From Ulva prolifera (taxonomy: Eukaryota > Chlorophyta > Ulvophyceae > Ulvales > Ulvaceae), in assembly GCA_023078555.1 (NCBI GenBank), contig CM041197.1, forward strand, positions 6,159,810-6,223,809: a stretch of 64,000 bases of DNA. Direction: 5' to 3'. Made by a program: the position numbers and the translations under genes. Under the pieces are notes generated by a model. It saw only the letters and a list, made by a program, of their open reading frames with translations. It was not told where the DNA came from and ran no database searches. Shown here piece by piece: positions 52,401 through 64,000 of the stretch (positions are counted from its first letter, which is position 1; every line of letters starts with the position of its first letter).

Positions 52401-54404
52401 TGCATTCTAGCTGTTGTGTAGTCCACATTCTTCAAAAACTGTGTACTTTCGGAGAAGACATGCATGGGAGGGCCTTTACACACCGCGCTCATTTCTTCAT
52501 GTTGTATACATACATATCATGCCAATGTGTGTCAGATGGAAAATTTTCATTGACCTCGTGCCCGCGTGCATTCCTACTAGTGTGTAGACCACGTTCTGCG
52601 AAAACTGTGTACTTTCGAAGCAGGCAGGCCTGGGAGTACCTTTACATCGACGCGCTCTTTTCTACATGTTGTATACATACATATAATGTTAATGTGTGTC
52701 AGATATACTGATTTACATTGAGCCCATGCCTGCTTGCATTCTAGCTGTTGTGTAGTCCACGTTCTTCAAAAACTGTGTACTTTCGGAGAAGACATGCATG
52801 GGAGGTCCTTTACACGCCGCGCTCATTTCTTCATGTTGTATACATACATATCATGCCAATGTGTGTCAGACGGAAAATTTTCATTGTCCTCGTGCCCGCG
52901 TGCAATCCTACTAGTGTGTAGACCACGATCTTCAAAAACTGTGTACTTTCGAAGCTGGCAGGCATGGGAGTACGTTTACATTGGCGCGCTGACTTCTACA
53001 TGTTGTATACATACATATCATGCCAATGTGTGTCAGATATACTGATTTACATTGAGCCCATGCCTGCTTGCATTCTAGCTGTTGTGTAGTCCACATTCTT
53101 CAAAAACTGTGTACTTTCGGAGAAGACATGCATGGGAGGGCCTTTACACACCGCGCTCATTTCTTCATGTTGTATACATACATATCATGCCAATGTGTGT
53201 CAAATGGGAAAATTTTCATTGACCTCGTGCCCGCGTTCACTCCTACTAGTGTGTAGACCACGTTCTGCGAAAACTGTGTACTTTCGAAGCAGGCAGGCCT
53301 GGGAGTACCTTTACATCGACGCGCTCATTTCTACATGTTGTATACATACATATAATGTTAATGTGTGTCAGATATACTGATTGACATTGAGCCCATGCCT
53401 GCTTGCATTCTAGCTGTTGTGTAGTCCACGTTCTTCAAAAACTGTGTACTTTCGGAGAAGACATGCATGGGAGGTCCTTTACACGCCGCGCTCATTTCTT
53501 CATGTTGTATACATACATATCATGCCAATGTGTGTCAGACGGAAAGTTTTCATTGTCCTCGTGCCCGCGTGCATTCCTACTAGTGTGTAGACCACGATCT
53601 TCAAAAACTGTGTACTTTCGAAGCTGGCAGGCATGGGAGTACGTTTACATTGGCGCGCTCACTTCTACATGTTGTATACATACATATCATGCCAATGTTT
53701 GTCAGATATACTGATTTACATTGAGCCCATGCCTGCTTGCATTCTAGCTGTTGTGTAGTCCACATTCTTCAAAAACTGTGTACTTTCGGAGAAGACATGC
53801 ATGGGAGGTCCTTTACACGCCGCGCTCATTTCTTCATGTTGTATACATACATATCATGCCAATGTGTGTCAGACGGAAAATTTTCATTGTCCTCGTGCCC
53901 GCGTGCATTCCTACTATTGTGTAGACCACGATCTTCAAAAACTGTGTACTTTCGAAGCTGGCAGGCATGGGAGTACGTTTACATTGGCGCGCTCACTTCT
54001 ACATGTTGTATACATACATATCATGCCAATGTGTGTCAGATATACTGATTTACATTGAGCCCATGCCTGCTTGCATTCTAGCTGTTGTGTAGTCCACATT
54101 CTTCAAAAACTGTGTACTTTCGGAGAAGACATGCATGGGAGGGCCTTTACACACCGCGCTCATTTCTTCATGTTGTATACATACATATCATGCCAATGTG
54201 TGTCAGATGGAAAATTTTCATTGACCTCGTGCCCGCGTGCATTCCTACTAGTGTGTAGACCACGTTCTGCGAAAACTGTGTACTTTCGAAGCAGGCAGGC
54301 CTGGGAGTACCTTTACATCGACGCGCTCATTTCTACATGTTGTATACATACATATAATGTTAATGTGTGTCAGATATACTGATTTACATTGAGCCCATGC
54401 CTGC

Positions 54405-55407
54405 TTGCATTCTAGCTGTTGTGTAGTCCACGTTCTTCAAAAACTGTGTACTTTCGGAGAAGACATGCATGGGAGGTCCTTTACACGCCGCGCTCATTTC
54501 TTCATGTTGTATACATACATATCATGCCAATGTGTGTCAAATGGGAAAATTTTCATTGACCTCGTGCCCGCGTTCATTCCTACTAGTGTGTAGACCACGT
54601 TCTGCGAAAACTGTGTACTTTCGAAGCAGGCAGGCCTGGGAGTACCTTTACATCGACGCGCTCATTTCTACATGTTGTATACATACATATAATGTTAATG
54701 TGTGTCAGATATACTGATTTACATTGAGCCCATGCCTGCTTGCATTCTAGCTGTTGTGTAGTCCACATTCTTCAAAAACTGTGTACTTTCGGAGAAGACA
54801 TGCATGGGAGGTCCTTTACACGCCGCGCTCATTTCTTCATGTTGTATACATACATATCATGCCAATGTGTGTCAGACGGAAAATTTTCATTGTCCTCGTG
54901 CCCGCGTGCATTCCTACTAGTGTGTAGACCACGATCTTCAAAAACTGTGTACTTTCGAAGCTGGCAGGCATGGGAGTACGTTTACATTGGCGCGCTCACT
55001 TCTACATGTTGTATACATACATATCATGCCAATGTGTGTCAGATATACTGATTTACATTGAGCCCATGCCTGCTTGCATTCTAGCTGTTGTGTAGTCCAC
55101 ATTCTTCAAAAACTGTGTACTTTCGGAGAAGACATGCATGGGAGGGCCTTTACACACCGCGCTCATTTCTTCATGTCGTATACATACATATCATGCCAAT
55201 GTGTGTCAGATGGAAAATTTTCATTGACCTCGTGCCCGCGTGCATTCCTACTAGTGTGTAGACCACGTTCTGCGAAAACTGTGTACTTTCGAAGCAGGCA
55301 GGCCTGGGAGTACCTTTACATCGACGCGCTCATTTCTACATGTTGTATACATACATATAATGTTAATGTGTGTCAGATATACTGATTTACATTGAGCCCA
55401 TGCATGC
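54405..55407. repeat. 1,003-bp six-monomer higher-order unit, copy 1
   Basis: This hexamer carries a one-base insertion relative to the family consensus, in gtcaaatgggaaaat, together with cgttcattcc. Near-identical hexamers occur at 55742-56744 and 56745-57747. A single dimer (55408-55741) separates copies 1 and 2, and a close copy of that dimer follows copy 3 (57748-58081). Confidence 0.78.
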
Positions 55408-55741
55408 TTGCATTCTAGCTGTTGTGTAGTCCACGTTCTTCAAAAACTGTGTACTTTCGGAGAAGACATGCATGGGAGGTCCTTTACACGCCGCGCTCAT
55501 TTCTTCATGTTGTATACATACATATCATGCCAATGTGTGTCAGATGGAAAATTTTCATTGTCCTCGTGCCCGCGTGCATTCCTACTAGTGTGTAGACCAC
55601 GTTCTTCGAAAACTGTGTACTTTCGAAGCAGGCAGGCCTGGGAGTACCTTTACATCGACGCGCTCATTTCTACATGTTGTATACATACATATAATGTTAA
55701 TGTGTGTCAGATATACTGATTTACATTGAGCCCATGCCTGC

Positions 55742-56744
55742 TTGCATTCTAGCTGTTGTGTAGTCCACGTTCTTCAAAAACTGTGTACTTTCGGAGAAGA
55801 CATGCATGGGAGGTCCTTTACACGCCGCGCTCATTTCTTCATGTTGTATACATACATATCATGCCAATGTGTGTCAAATGGGAAAATTTTCATTGACCTC
55901 GTGCCCGCGTTCATTCCTACTAGTGTGTAGACCACGTTCTGCGAAAACTGTGTACTTTCGAAGCAGGCAGGCCTGGGAGTACCTTTACATCGACGCGCTC
56001 ATTTCTACATGTTGTATACATACATATAATGTTAATGTGTGTCAGATATACTGATTTACATTGAGCCCATGCCTGCTTGCATTCTAGCTGTTGTGTAGTC
56101 CACATTCTTCAAAAACTGTGTACTTTCGGAGAAGACATGCATGGGAGGTCCTTTACACGCCGCGCTCATTTCTTCATGTTGTATACATACATATCATGCC
56201 AATGTGTGTCAGACGGAAAATTTTCATTGTCCTCGTGCCCGCGTGCATTCCTACTAGTGTGTAGACCACGATCTTCAAAAACTGTGTACTTTCGAAGCTG
56301 GCAGGCATGGGAGTACGTTTACATTGGCGCGCTCACTTCTACATGTTGTATACATACATATCATGCCAATGTGTGTCAGATATACTGATTTACATTGAGC
56401 CCATGCCTGCTTGCATTCTAGCTGTTGTGTAGTCCACATTCTTCAAAAACTGTGTACTTTCGGAGAAGACATGCATGGGAGGGCCTTTACACACCGCGCT
56501 CATTTCTTCATGTTGTATACATACATATCATGCCAATGTGTGTCAGATGGAAAATTTTCATTGACCTCGTGCCCGCGTGCATTCCTACTAGTGTGTAGAC
56601 CACGTTCTGCGAAAACTGTGTACTTTCGAAGCAGGCAGGCCTGGGAGTACCTTTACATCGACGCGCTCATTTCTACATGTTGTATACATACATATAATGT
56701 TAATGTGTGTCAGATATACTGATTTACATTGAGCCCATGCCTGC
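55742..56744. repeat. 1,003-bp six-monomer higher-order unit, copy 2
   Basis: Same layout as copy 1, including the one-base insertion. It has catgttgtatac where copies 1 and 3 share the private variant catgtcgtatac (near 55176 and 57516), so copies 1 and 3 are closer to each other than to this one. Confidence 0.78.
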
Positions 56745-57747
56745 TTGCATTCTAGCTGTTGTGTAGTCCACGTTCTTCAAAAACTGTGTACTTTCGGAGA
56801 AGACATGCATGGGAGGTCCTTTACACGCCGCGCTCATTTCTTCATGTTGTATACATACATATCATGCCAATGTGTGTCAAATGGGAAAATTTTCATTGAC
56901 CTCGTGCCCGCGTTCATTCCTACTAGTGTGTAGACCACGTTCTGCGAAAACTGTGTACTTTCGAAGCAGGCAGGCCTGGGAGTACCTTTACATCGACGCG
57001 CTCATTTCTACATGTTGTATACATACATATAATGTTAATGTGTGTCAGATATACTGATTTACATTGAGCCCATGCCTGCTTGCATTCTAGCTGTTGTGTA
57101 GTCCACATTCTTCAAAAACTGTGTACTTTCGGAGAAGACATGCATGGGAGGTCCTTTACACGCCGCGCTCATTTCTTCATGTTGTATACATACATATCAT
57201 GCCAATGTGTGTCAGACGGAAAATTTTCATTGTCCTCGTGCCCGCGTGCATTCCTACTAGTGTGTAGACCACGATCTTCAAAAACTGTGTACTTTCGAAG
57301 CTGGCAGGCATGGGAGTACGTTTACATTGGCGCGCTCACTTCTACATGTTGTATACATACATATCATGCCAATGTGTGTCAGATATACTGATTTACATTG
57401 AGCCCATGCCTGCTTGCATTCTAGCTGTTGTGTAGTCCACATTCTTCAAAAACTGTGTACTTTCGGAGAAGACATGCATGGGAGGGCCTTTACACACCGC
57501 GCTCATTTCTTCATGTCGTATACATACATATCATGCCAATGTGTGTCAGATGGAAAATTTTCATTGACCTCGTGCCCGCGTGCATTCCTACTAGTGTGTA
57601 GACCACGTTCTGCGAAAACTGTGTACTTTCGAAGCAGGCAGGCCTGGGAGTACCTTTACATCGACGCGCTCATTTCTACATGTTGTATACATACATATAA
57701 TGTTAATGTGTGTCAGATATACTGATTTACATTGAGCCCATGCCTGC
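56745..57747. repeat. 1,003-bp six-monomer higher-order unit, copy 3
   Basis: Directly abuts copy 2. It shares the catgtcgtatac variant and the following dimer with copy 1, so the pair 54405-55741 and 56745-58081 behaves as a duplicated 1,337-bp eight-monomer unit. Confidence 0.78.
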
Positions 57748-60700
57748 TTGCATTCTAGCTGTTGTGTAGTCCACGTTCTTCAAAAACTGTGTACTTTCGG
57801 AGAAGACATGCATGGGAGGTCCTTTACACGCCGCGCTCATTTCTTCATGTTGTATACATACATATCATGCCAATGTGTGTCAGATGGAAAATTTTCATTG
57901 TCCTCGTGCCCGCGTGCATTCCTACTAGTGTGTAGACCACGTTCTTCGAAAACTGTGTACTTTCGAAGCAGGCAGGCCTGGGAGTACCTTTACATCGACG
58001 CGCTCATTTCTACATGTTGTATACATACATATAATGTTAATGTGTGTCGGATATACTGATTTACATTGAGCCTATGCCCGCGTGCATAACAACTGGTGTG
58101 TAGATCACGATCTTAAAAAAATGTGTACTTTCGAAGCAGGCATGCATGGGAGTACGTTTACATTGGCACGCTCACTTCTTCATGTTGTATACATACATAT
58201 CATGCCAATGGGTGTCAGATGGAAAATTTTTATTGACCTCGTGCCCGCGTGCATTCCTACTAGTGTGTAGACCACGTTCTGCGAAAACTGTGTACTTTCG
58301 AAGCAGGCAAGCCTGGGAGTACCTTTACATCGACGCGCACATTTCTACATGTTGTATACATACATATAATGTTAGTGTGTGTCAGATATACTGATTTACA
58401 TTGAGCCCATGCCTGCTTGCATTCTAGCTGTTGTGTAGTCCACGTTCTTCAAAAACTGTGTACTTTCGGAGAAGACATGCATGGGAGGGCCTTTACACAC
58501 CGCGCTCATTTCTTCATGTTGTATACATACATATCATGTTAATGTGTGTCAGATGGATAATTTTCATTGACCTCGTGCCAGCGTGCATTCCTACTAGTGT
58601 GTAGACCACGATCTTCAAAAACTGTGTACTTTCGAACCTGGCAGGCATGGGAGTACGTTTACATTGGCGCACTCATTTCTTCATGTTGTATACATAAATA
58701 TCCTGTTGATGTGTGTCAGATATACTGATTTACATTGAGCCCATGCCTGCTTGCATTCTAGCTGTTGTGTAGTCCACGTTCTTCAAAGTTTGTGTACTTT
58801 CGGAGAAGACATGCATGGGAGGGCCTTTACACACCGCGCTCATTTCTTCATGTTGTATACATACATATCATGCCAATGTGTGTCAGATGGATAATTTTCA
58901 TTGACCTCGTGCCCGCGTGCATTCCTGCTAGTGTGTAGACCACGATCTTCAAAAAATGTGTACTTTCGAAGCTAGCAGGCATGGGAGTACGTTTACATTG
59001 GCGCGCTCATTTCTTCATGTTGTATACATAAATATTCTGTTATTGTGTGTCAGATATACTGATTTACATTGAGCCCATGCCTGCTTGCATTCTAGCTGTT
59101 GTGTAGTCCACGTTCTTCAAAAACTGTGTACTTTCGGAGAAGACATGCATGGGAGGGCCTTTACACACCGCGCTCATTTCTTCATGTTGTATACATACAT
59201 ATCATGCTAATGTGTGTCAGATGGATAATTTTCATTGACCTCGTGCCCGCGTGCATTCCTGCTAGTGTGTAGACCACGATCTTCAAAAAATGTGTACTTT
59301 CGAAGCTAGCAGGCATGGGAGTACGTTTACATTGGCGCGCTCATTTCTTCATGTTGTATACATAAAAATCCTGTTAATGTGTGTCCGATATACTGATTAA
59401 CATTGAGCCCATGCCCGCGTGCATAATAAATGGTGTGTAGACCACAATCTTCAAAAACTGTGTACTTTCGAAGCTGGCAGGCATGGGCGTACGTTTACAT
59501 TGGCGCGCTCACTTCTACATGTTGTATACATACACATCATGCCAATGTGTGTCAGATATACTGATTTACATTGAGCCCATGCCTGCTTGCATTCTAGCTG
59601 TTGTGTAGTCCACGTTCTTCAAAAACTGTGTACTTTCGGAGAAGACATGCATGGGAGGGCCTTTACACACCGCGCTCATTTCTTCATGTTGTATACATAC
59701 ATATCATGCCAATGTGTGTCCGATGGAAAATTTTCATTGACCTCGTGCCCGCGTGCATTCCTACTAGTGTGTAGACCACGTTCTGCGAAAACTTTGTACT
59801 TTCGAAGCAGGCAGGCCTGGGAGTACCTTTACATCGACGCGCTCATTTCTACATGTTGTATACATACATATAATGTTAATGTGTGCCAGATATACTGATT
59901 TACATTGAGCCCATGCCTGCTTGCATTCTAGCTGTTGTGTAGTCCACGTTCTTCAAAAACTGTGTACTTTCGGAGAAGACATGCATGGGATGGCCTTTAC
60001 ACACCGCGCTCATTTCTTCATGTTGTATACATACATATCATGCCAATGTGTGTCAGATGGATAATTTTCATTGACCTCGTGCCCGCGTGCATTCCTGCTA
60101 GTGTGTAGACCACGATCTTCAAAAAATGTGTACTTTCGAAGCTAGCAGGCATGGGAGTACGTTTACATTGGCGCGCTCATTTCTTCATGTTGTATACATA
60201 AATATCCTGTTAATGTGTGTCCGATATACTGATTAACATTGAGCCCATGCCCGCGTGCATAATAAATGGTGTGTAGACCACAATCTTCAAAAACTGTGTA
60301 CTTTCGAAGCTGGCAGGCATGGGAGTACGTTTACACTGGCGCGCTCATTTCTTCATGTTGTATACATAAATATTCTGTTATTGTGTGTCGGATATACTGA
60401 TTTACATTGAGCCCATGCCTGCTTGCATTCTAGCTGTTGTGTAGTCCACGTTCTTCAAAAACTGTGTACTTTCGGAGAAGACATGCATGGGAGGGCCTTT
60501 ACACACCGCACTCATTTCTACATGTTGTATACATACATATACTGTTAATGTGTGTCAGATATACTGATTTACATTGAGCCCATGCCTGCTTGCATTCTAG
60601 CTGTTGTGTAGTCCACGTTCTTCAAAAACTGTGTACTTTCGGACAAGACATGCATGGGAGGGCCTTTACACACCGCGCTCATTTCTTCATGTTGTATACA

Positions 60701-63700
60701 TACATATCATGCCAATGTGTGTCAGATGGATAATTTTCATTGACCTCGTGCCCGCGTGCATTCCTGCTAGTGTGTAGACCACGATCTTCAAAAAATGTGT
60801 ACTTTCGAAGCTAGCAGGCATGGGAGTACGTTTACATTGGCGCGCTCATTTCTTCATGTTGTATACATAAAAATCCTGTTAATGTGTGTCCGATATACTG
60901 ATTAACATTGAGCCCATGCCCGCGTGCATAATAAATGGTGTGTAGACCACAATCTTCAAAAACTGTGTACTTTCGAAGCTGGCAGGCATGGGAGTACGTT
61001 TACATTGGCGCGCTCATTTCTTCATGTTGTATACATAAATATCCTGTTATTGTGTGTCAGATATACTGATTTACATTGAGCCCATGCCTGCTTGCATTCT
61101 AGCTGTCGTGTAGTCCACGTTCTTCAAAAACTGTGTACTTTCGGAGAAGACATGCATGGGAGGGCCTTTACACACCGCGCTCATTTCTTCATGTTGTATA
61201 CATACATATCATGCCAATGTGTGTCAGATGGATAATTGTCATTGACCTCGTGCCCGCGTGCATTCCTGCTAGTGTGTAGACCACGATCTTCAAAAAATGT
61301 GTACTTTCGAAGCTAGCAGGCATGGGAGTACGTTTACATTGGCGCGCTCATTTCTTCATGTTGTATACATAAATATCCTGTTAATGTGTGTCCGATATAC
61401 TGATTAACATTGAGCCCATGCCCGCGTGCATAATAAATGGTGTGTAGACCACAATCTTCAAAAACTGTGTACTTTCGAAGCTGGCAGCCATGGGAGTACG
61501 TTTACACTGGCGCGCTCATTTCTTCATGTTGTATACATCAATATTCTGTTATTGTGTGTCAGATATACTGATTTACATTGAGCCCATGCCTGCTTGCATT
61601 CTAGCTGTTGTGTAGTCCACGTTCTTCAAAAACTGTGTACTTTCGGAGAAGACATGCATGGGAGGGCCTTTACACACCGCACTCATTTCTACATGTTGTA
61701 TACATACATATACTGTTAATGTGTGTCAGATATACTGATTTACATTGAGCCCATGCCTGCTTGCATTCTAGCTGTTGTGTAATCCACGTTCTTGAAAAAC
61801 TGTGTACTTTCGGAGAAGACATGCATGGGAGGGCCTTTACACACCGCGCTCATTTCTTCATGTTGTATACATACATATCATGCCAATGTGTGTCAGATGG
61901 ATAATTTTCATTGACCTCGTGCCCGCGTGCATTCATGCTAGTGTGTAGACCACGATCTTCAAAAAATGTGTACTTTCGAAGCTAGCAGGCATGGGAGTAC
62001 GTTTACATTGGCGCGCTCATTTCTTCATGTTGTATACATAAAAATCCTGTTAATGTGTGTCCGATATACTGATTAACATTGAGCCCATGCCCGCGTGCAT
62101 AATAAATGGTGTGTAGACCACAATCTTCAAAAAATGTGTACTTTCGAAGCTGGCAGGCATGGGAGTACGTTTACACTGGCGCGCTCATTTCTTCATGTTG
62201 TATACATAAATATACTGTTATTGTGTGTCAGATATACTGATTTACATTGAGCCCATGCCTGCTTGCATTCTAGCTGTTGTGTAGTCCACGTTCTTCAAAA
62301 ATTGTGTACTTTCGGAGAAGACATGCATGGGTGGTCCTTTACACGCCGCGCTCATTTCTTCATGTTGTATACATACATATCATGCCAATGGGTGTCAGAT
62401 GGAAAATTTTCATTGACCTCGTGCCCGCGTGCATTCCTACTAGTGTGTAGACCACGTTCTGCGAAAACTGTGTACTTTCGAAGCAGGCAGGCCTGGGAGT
62501 ACCTTTACATCGACGCGCTCATTTCTACATGTTGTATACATACATATAATGTTAATGTGTGTCAGATATACTGATTTACATTGAGCCCATGCCTGCTTGC
62601 ATTCTAGCTGTTGTGTAGTCCACGTTCTTCAAAAACTGTGTACTTTCGGAGAAGACATGCATGGGAGGGCCTTTACACACCGCGCTCATTTCTTCATGTT
62701 GTATACATACATATCATGGCAATGTGTGTCAGATGGATAATTTTCATTGACCTCGTGCCCGCGTGCATTCCTACTAGTGTGTAGACCACGATCTTCAAAA
62801 ACTGTGTACTTTCGAAGCTGGCAGGCATGGGAGTACGTTTACATTGGCGCACTCATTTCTACATGTTGTATACATAAATATCCTGTAAATTTGTGTCAGA
62901 TGTACTGATTTACATTTAGCCCATGCCTGCTTGCATTCTAGCTGTTGTGTAGTCCACGTTCTTAAAAAACTGTGTACTTTCGGAGAAGACATGCATGGGA
63001 GGGCCTTTACACACCGCGCTCATTTCTTCATGTTGTATACATACATATCATGCCAATGTGTGTCAGATGGATAATTTTCATTGACCTCGTGCCCGCGTGC
63101 ATTCCTGCTAGTGTGTAGACCACGATCTTCAAAAAATGTGTACTTTCGAAGCTAGCAGGCATGGGAGTACGTTTACATTGGCGCGCTCATTTCTTCATGT
63201 TGTATACATAAAAATCCTGTTATTGTGTGTCAGATATACTGATTTACATTGAGCCCATGCCTGCTTGCATTCTAGCTGTTGTGTAGTCCACGTTCTTCAA
63301 AAACTGTGTACTTTCGGAGAAGACATGCATGGGAGGGCCTTTACACACCGCGCTCATTTCTTCATGTTGTATACATACATATCATGCCAATGTGTGTCAG
63401 ATGGATAATTTTCATTGACCTCGTGCCCGCGTGCATTCCTGCTAGTGTGTAGACCACGATCTTCAAAAAATGTGTACTTTCGAAGCTAGCAGGCATGGGA
63501 GTACGTTTACATTGGCGCGCTCATTTCTTCATGTTGTATACATAAAAATCCTGTTAATGTGTGTCCGATATACTGATTAACATTGAGCCCATGCCCGCGT
63601 GCATAATAAATGGTGTGTAGACCACAATCTTCAAAAACTGTGTACTTTCGAAGCTGGCAGGCATGGGAGTACGTTTACACTGGCGCGCTCATTTCTTCGT

Positions 63701-64000
63701 GTTGTATACATAAATATCCTGTTATTGTGTGTCAGATATACTGATTTACATTGAGCCCATGCCTGCTTGCATTCTAGCTGTTGTGTAGTCCACGTTCTTC
63801 AAAAACTGTGTACTTTCGGAGAAGACATGCATGGGAGGGCCTTTACACACCGCGCTCATTTCTTCATGTTGTATACATACATATCATGCCAATGTGTGTC
63901 AGATGGATAATTTTCATTGACCTCGTGCCCGCGTGCATTCCTGCTAGTGTGTAGACCACGATCTTCAAAAAATGTGTACTTTCGAAGCTAGCAGGCATGG

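Larger units (their letters stand above)
49416..64000. repeat. 167-bp satellite array (right block), about 87 monomers, truncated by the right window edge
   Basis: This is the same family and orientation as the left block. It begins with a partial monomer in which cattctcctagtgtg is joined directly to tgtactttcg, lacking about 28 bp of the usual monomer end. From 49440 to 58400 class 3 monomers and the ggaggtcctttacacgccgc form of class 1 dominate. From about 58400 to the window end the composition resembles the left block again (class 1 with gggcctttacacaccgc, class 2 with cataataaatgg). A 669-bp four-monomer unit is tandem at 50393-51061 and 51062-51730. No credible gene is present. Confidence 0.97.

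Noticed and set aside
11356-62574. Recurrent 103-codon frame in 167-bp satellite dimers, beginning MHSSCCVVHVLQ
   Set aside because: 334 bp is not a multiple of three, the common gatggataat variant puts a stop in many copies, and the frame matches no known protein. The satellite is better read as non-coding.
1-64000. Retroelement, LTR or transposase-bearing element
   Set aside because: I saw no reverse transcriptase, integrase or transposase motifs, no long terminal repeats and no poly(A)-tailed insertions. All long repeats here are tandem.

Overview
This is eukaryotic, repeat-dominated DNA, most likely a subtelomeric region. It holds three unrelated tandem-repeat families, a tract of about 0.5 kb of a TTAGGGG telomere-type repeat, and only about 4.3 kb of single-copy sequence in three islands. 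I find no protein-coding gene, rRNA, tRNA, CRISPR array or recognisable transposase that I can support. The reading frames that recur at fixed spacing are by-products of the tandem repeats. The species cannot be named from this window. TTAGGGG differs from the vertebrate/fungal TTAGGG, the plant TTTAGGG and the Chlamydomonas TTTTAGGG, so an alga, protist or fungus with a variant telomerase template is the broad inference.

Layout. (1) 1-5659: a 175-bp satellite, about 32 copies, cut by the left edge, with higher-order structure. (2) 5660-7155: single-copy spacer, no gene seen. (3) 7156-8625: a 92-bp minisatellite, 16 copies. (4) 8626-10902: single-copy spacer with a strong 20-bp hairpin at 10506-10552. 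(5) 10903-48348: a 167-bp satellite, about 224 copies, arranged as dimers and trimers nested in larger higher-order repeats (offsets of about 1.84, 2.84, 3.01, 3.34 and 5.68 kb). (6) 48362-48855: the TTAGGGG tract, G-rich strand running rightward, followed directly by an undetermined base (N) at 48856. (7) 48857-49415: single-copy island rich in TCCG/CGGA motifs and short palindromes. (8) 49416-64000: the same 167-bp satellite in the same orientation, about 87 copies, cut by the right edge.

The main interpretive issue is the 48349-49430 junction. On the + strand the G-rich telomeric strand points right, so the left satellite reads as the subtelomere of a chromosome end lying at about 48855. 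Sequence beyond it means either an interstitial telomeric tract or two contigs joined in assembly. The single N, and the rise in repeat irregularity towards it, favour an assembly join, but the sequence alone does not decide. The satellites show recent unequal exchange: long near-identical blocks sharing private variants, and one chimeric monomer at 20608-20616.
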